Below, one piece after another: positions 63,240 through 64,000 of a stretch of 64,000 bases of DNA. The DNA is from Mucilaginibacter arboris. Lineage in GTDB: Bacteria; Bacteroidota; Bacteroidia; Sphingobacteriales; Sphingobacteriaceae. Both the position numbers and the translations under genes were made by a program. Under the pieces are notes generated by a model, which was given only the letters and a program-made list of their open reading frames with translations, searched no databases and was not told where the DNA came from. How positions within the stretch are numbered: the stretch's first letter is position 1; each line of letters starts with the position of its first letter. The DNA lies in the NCBI RefSeq assembly GCF_009754915.1, contig NZ_WPIK01000003.1, positions 124,001-188,000 on the forward strand, in the 5' to 3' direction.

Positions 63240-63269
63240 TTGACGGACAATGCAAGATTTATATCTTTG
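63240..63269 (+). promoter_or_regulatory. Promoter of the tRNA-Glu gene
   Basis: TTG (63240-63242), 19 bases, then TATCTTTG (63262-63269), an excellent match to the Bacteroidota promoter. The tRNA begins 66 bases after the -7 box. Confidence 0.6.
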
Positions 63270-63334
63270 CCGAAGATTTTAAATTAAACGAGGACCAAAC
63301 AAAAGCGGTCAAATAAAAATCAGCCATGTTAAAT

Positions 63335-63409
63335 GGCCCGTTCGTCTAGGGGTTAGGACGTTAGATTTTCATTCTAGAAACAGGGGTTCGATTCCCCTAC
63401 GGGCTACCA
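63335..63409 (+). tRNA. tRNA-Glu (anticodon TTC)
   Basis: The cloverleaf is complete: acceptor stem GGCCCGT with ACGGGCT (one G-U pair), D arm GTCTAGGGGTTAGGAC, anticodon stem TTAGA/TCTAG with loop TTTTCAT (anticodon TTC, 63368-63370) and T arm AGGGGTTCGATTCCCCT. The 3' CCA is encoded (63407-63409). A hairpin terminator follows. Confidence 0.95.
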
Positions 63410-63430
63410 GAATCAAAGTCAAATCATTCA

Positions 63431-63468
63431 AAAAGCTGTAAATTCTTGATTTACAGCTTTTGTTTTTT
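63431..63468 (+). terminator. Terminator after tRNA-Glu
   Basis: AAAAGCTGTAAAT (63431-63443) pairs exactly with ATTTACAGCTTTT (63449-63461), followed by GTTTTTT. Confidence 0.85.
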
Positions 63469-63581
63469 CCGGCAAATCCCCGTTTTATTCACGAAATCGT
63501 ATAGCTGCAGTAGTAACTCGGTGATGGAGTTGCTATCTTTATCAGGACAAATAGTTAAGGGAAAGCCTTAACTTTAGAAAT

Positions 63582-63854
63582 ATGTCAACAATTAGAAAGC
63601 AGTACGACCGGGAGTTTAAGGTTATGGCTGTAGAATTAAACAAGGGCCATTCAGATCTGGGCGTGCTTGCAAAAGAACTGGAAATCAGGTCGGCTTTATT
63701 GTACCGCTGGCGCAGGGAACTGGAAACGAAGGCAGAAACCAGTTTTCCGGGACAAGGGAAAGTGATTTACATACCTGAGCAGGCAGAAATACGTCGGCTA
63801 AAGAAAGAACTGCTGGATATGCAGCAGGAGCGTGATATACTAAAAAGGCTGTAG
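63582..63854 (+). CDS. IS3-family transposase OrfA
   Basis: This 90-residue protein has the helix-turn-helix of IS3-type OrfA (YDREFKVMAVELNKGHSDLG, ELEIRSALLYRWRREL) and a C-terminal leucine-zipper-like stretch (AEIRRLKKELLDMQQERDIL). Just before its stop lies the slippery heptamer A AAA AGG, and the -1 frame leads into KAVGIFSRSDGKH, the start of OrfB. This is how the family makes its full transposase. Confidence 0.88.
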   Translation: MSTIRKQYDREFKVMAVELNKGHSDLGVLAKELEIRSALLYRWRRELETKAETSFPGQGKVIYIPEQAEIRRLKKELLDMQQERDILKRL

Positions 63855-64000
63855 GCATCTTCTCTAGGAGCGATGGCAAACATTCCGGTTCATAAAAGAT
63901 AACAGGGTGGTATTTAATATTGGGAAGATGTGTAAAGTATTTAAGGTAAGCAGAAGTGGTTATTATAGCTGGCTGTATAGTAATTTATCTTTATGCGTCA
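63842..64000 (+). pseudogene. IS3-family transposase OrfB, 5' part, frameshifted
   Basis: After the -1 shift the frame gives KAVGIFSRSDGKHSGS and stops. One frame over, from about 63882, it continues FRFIKDNRVVFNIGKMCKVF, then KVSRSGYYSWL, which is the usual OrfB N-terminus. One missing base near 63881-63886 explains both. This copy is probably inactive; the gene runs out of the window. Confidence 0.65.

Larger units (their letters stand above)
63520..64000 (+). mobile_element. IS3-type insertion sequence, left part
   Basis: An IS3-family orfA and the beginning of orfB reach the window edge. The left end is not exactly defined; a TGATGGAGTTGCTATCTTTA stretch near 63523 may be the inverted repeat. 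It lies just downstream of the tRNA-Glu terminator. Confidence 0.6.

Overview
The window looks like about 64 kb of the chromosome of a Bacteroidota bacterium, most likely of the Sphingobacteriaceae (Pedobacter/Mucilaginibacter-like). The reasons are several promoters of the Bacteroidota type (TTG, about 20 bases, then TAnnTTTG), weak or absent Shine-Dalgarno sequences, and a typical gene set: a GH3-family protein beside lptB, CdaA, YpdA with a bacilliredoxin, a carbamoyltransferase of the N-acyl-ornithine type, and OmpA with TSP3 repeats. There is no rRNA, so the genus cannot be fixed from the sequence alone.

Layout. 1-5.6 kb: the start of a TolC-like efflux gene, glgB, and a four-gene sensory cluster (unknown cytosolic protein, seven-helix membrane protein, histidine kinase, LuxR-type regulator). 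6-10.6 kb: a glycolytic operon pfkA / BadF-type protein / gapA, an NrtR-like NUDIX regulator and a second BadF-type kinase. 10.9-19.8 kb: esterase, threonine aldolase with an aldo/keto reductase, a RelE/ParE toxin-antitoxin pair beside gene relics, topoisomerase IB and a DUF421 protein. 19.9-26.9 kb: a Gfo/Idh/MocA oxidoreductase, the c-di-AMP synthase CdaA, purU, a hybrid histidine kinase, a nested fold-back repeat and an apparently shortened sterol desaturase. 27-37 kb: an M1 aminopeptidase, three tandem toxin-antitoxin pairs with mosaic sequences, a bacilliredoxin, ahcY, hicB with a dead hicA, a deacetylase and a PIN toxin pair. 37-47 kb: pdxJ, a MIP channel, gcvP, a lone receiver protein, and recJ-lptB-GH3. 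47-57 kb: tandem secreted paralogs (one frameshifted), a polyprenyl synthase, an antiporter, and an arginine operon (GNAT, argG, cupin, argC, four-helix-bundle insert, argD, argF') headed by a probable Arg-rich leader peptide. 57-64 kb: a 2H phosphoesterase, SRP RNA, ypdA, a DEAD-box helicase, ompA, an RRM protein, tRNA-Glu and the end of an IS3-type element.

The most striking signal is a 12-base word, TAAAAGAAG(C/T)AT, with a second form TAAAAACAG(C/T)AT. Together they occur roughly once per kilobase on both strands. They lie mostly between genes, often as inverted pairs that make terminator-like hairpins. They are also found inside genes, and they supply the stop codon of glgB and argG and the start codon of two other genes. 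Longer fold-back elements (165-590 bp) are built around the same word. Density, inverted pairing and the two 'dialects' resemble DNA uptake sequences of Neisseria and Haemophilus, but that comparison is a hypothesis.

Other points of note are the probable arginine attenuator, the triplicated toxin-antitoxin locus whose variable middle looks exchanged as a cassette, a homopolymer frameshift that separates a secreted protein from its membrane anchor, and a BadF-type protein in the glycolytic operon that has lost its phosphate loop.
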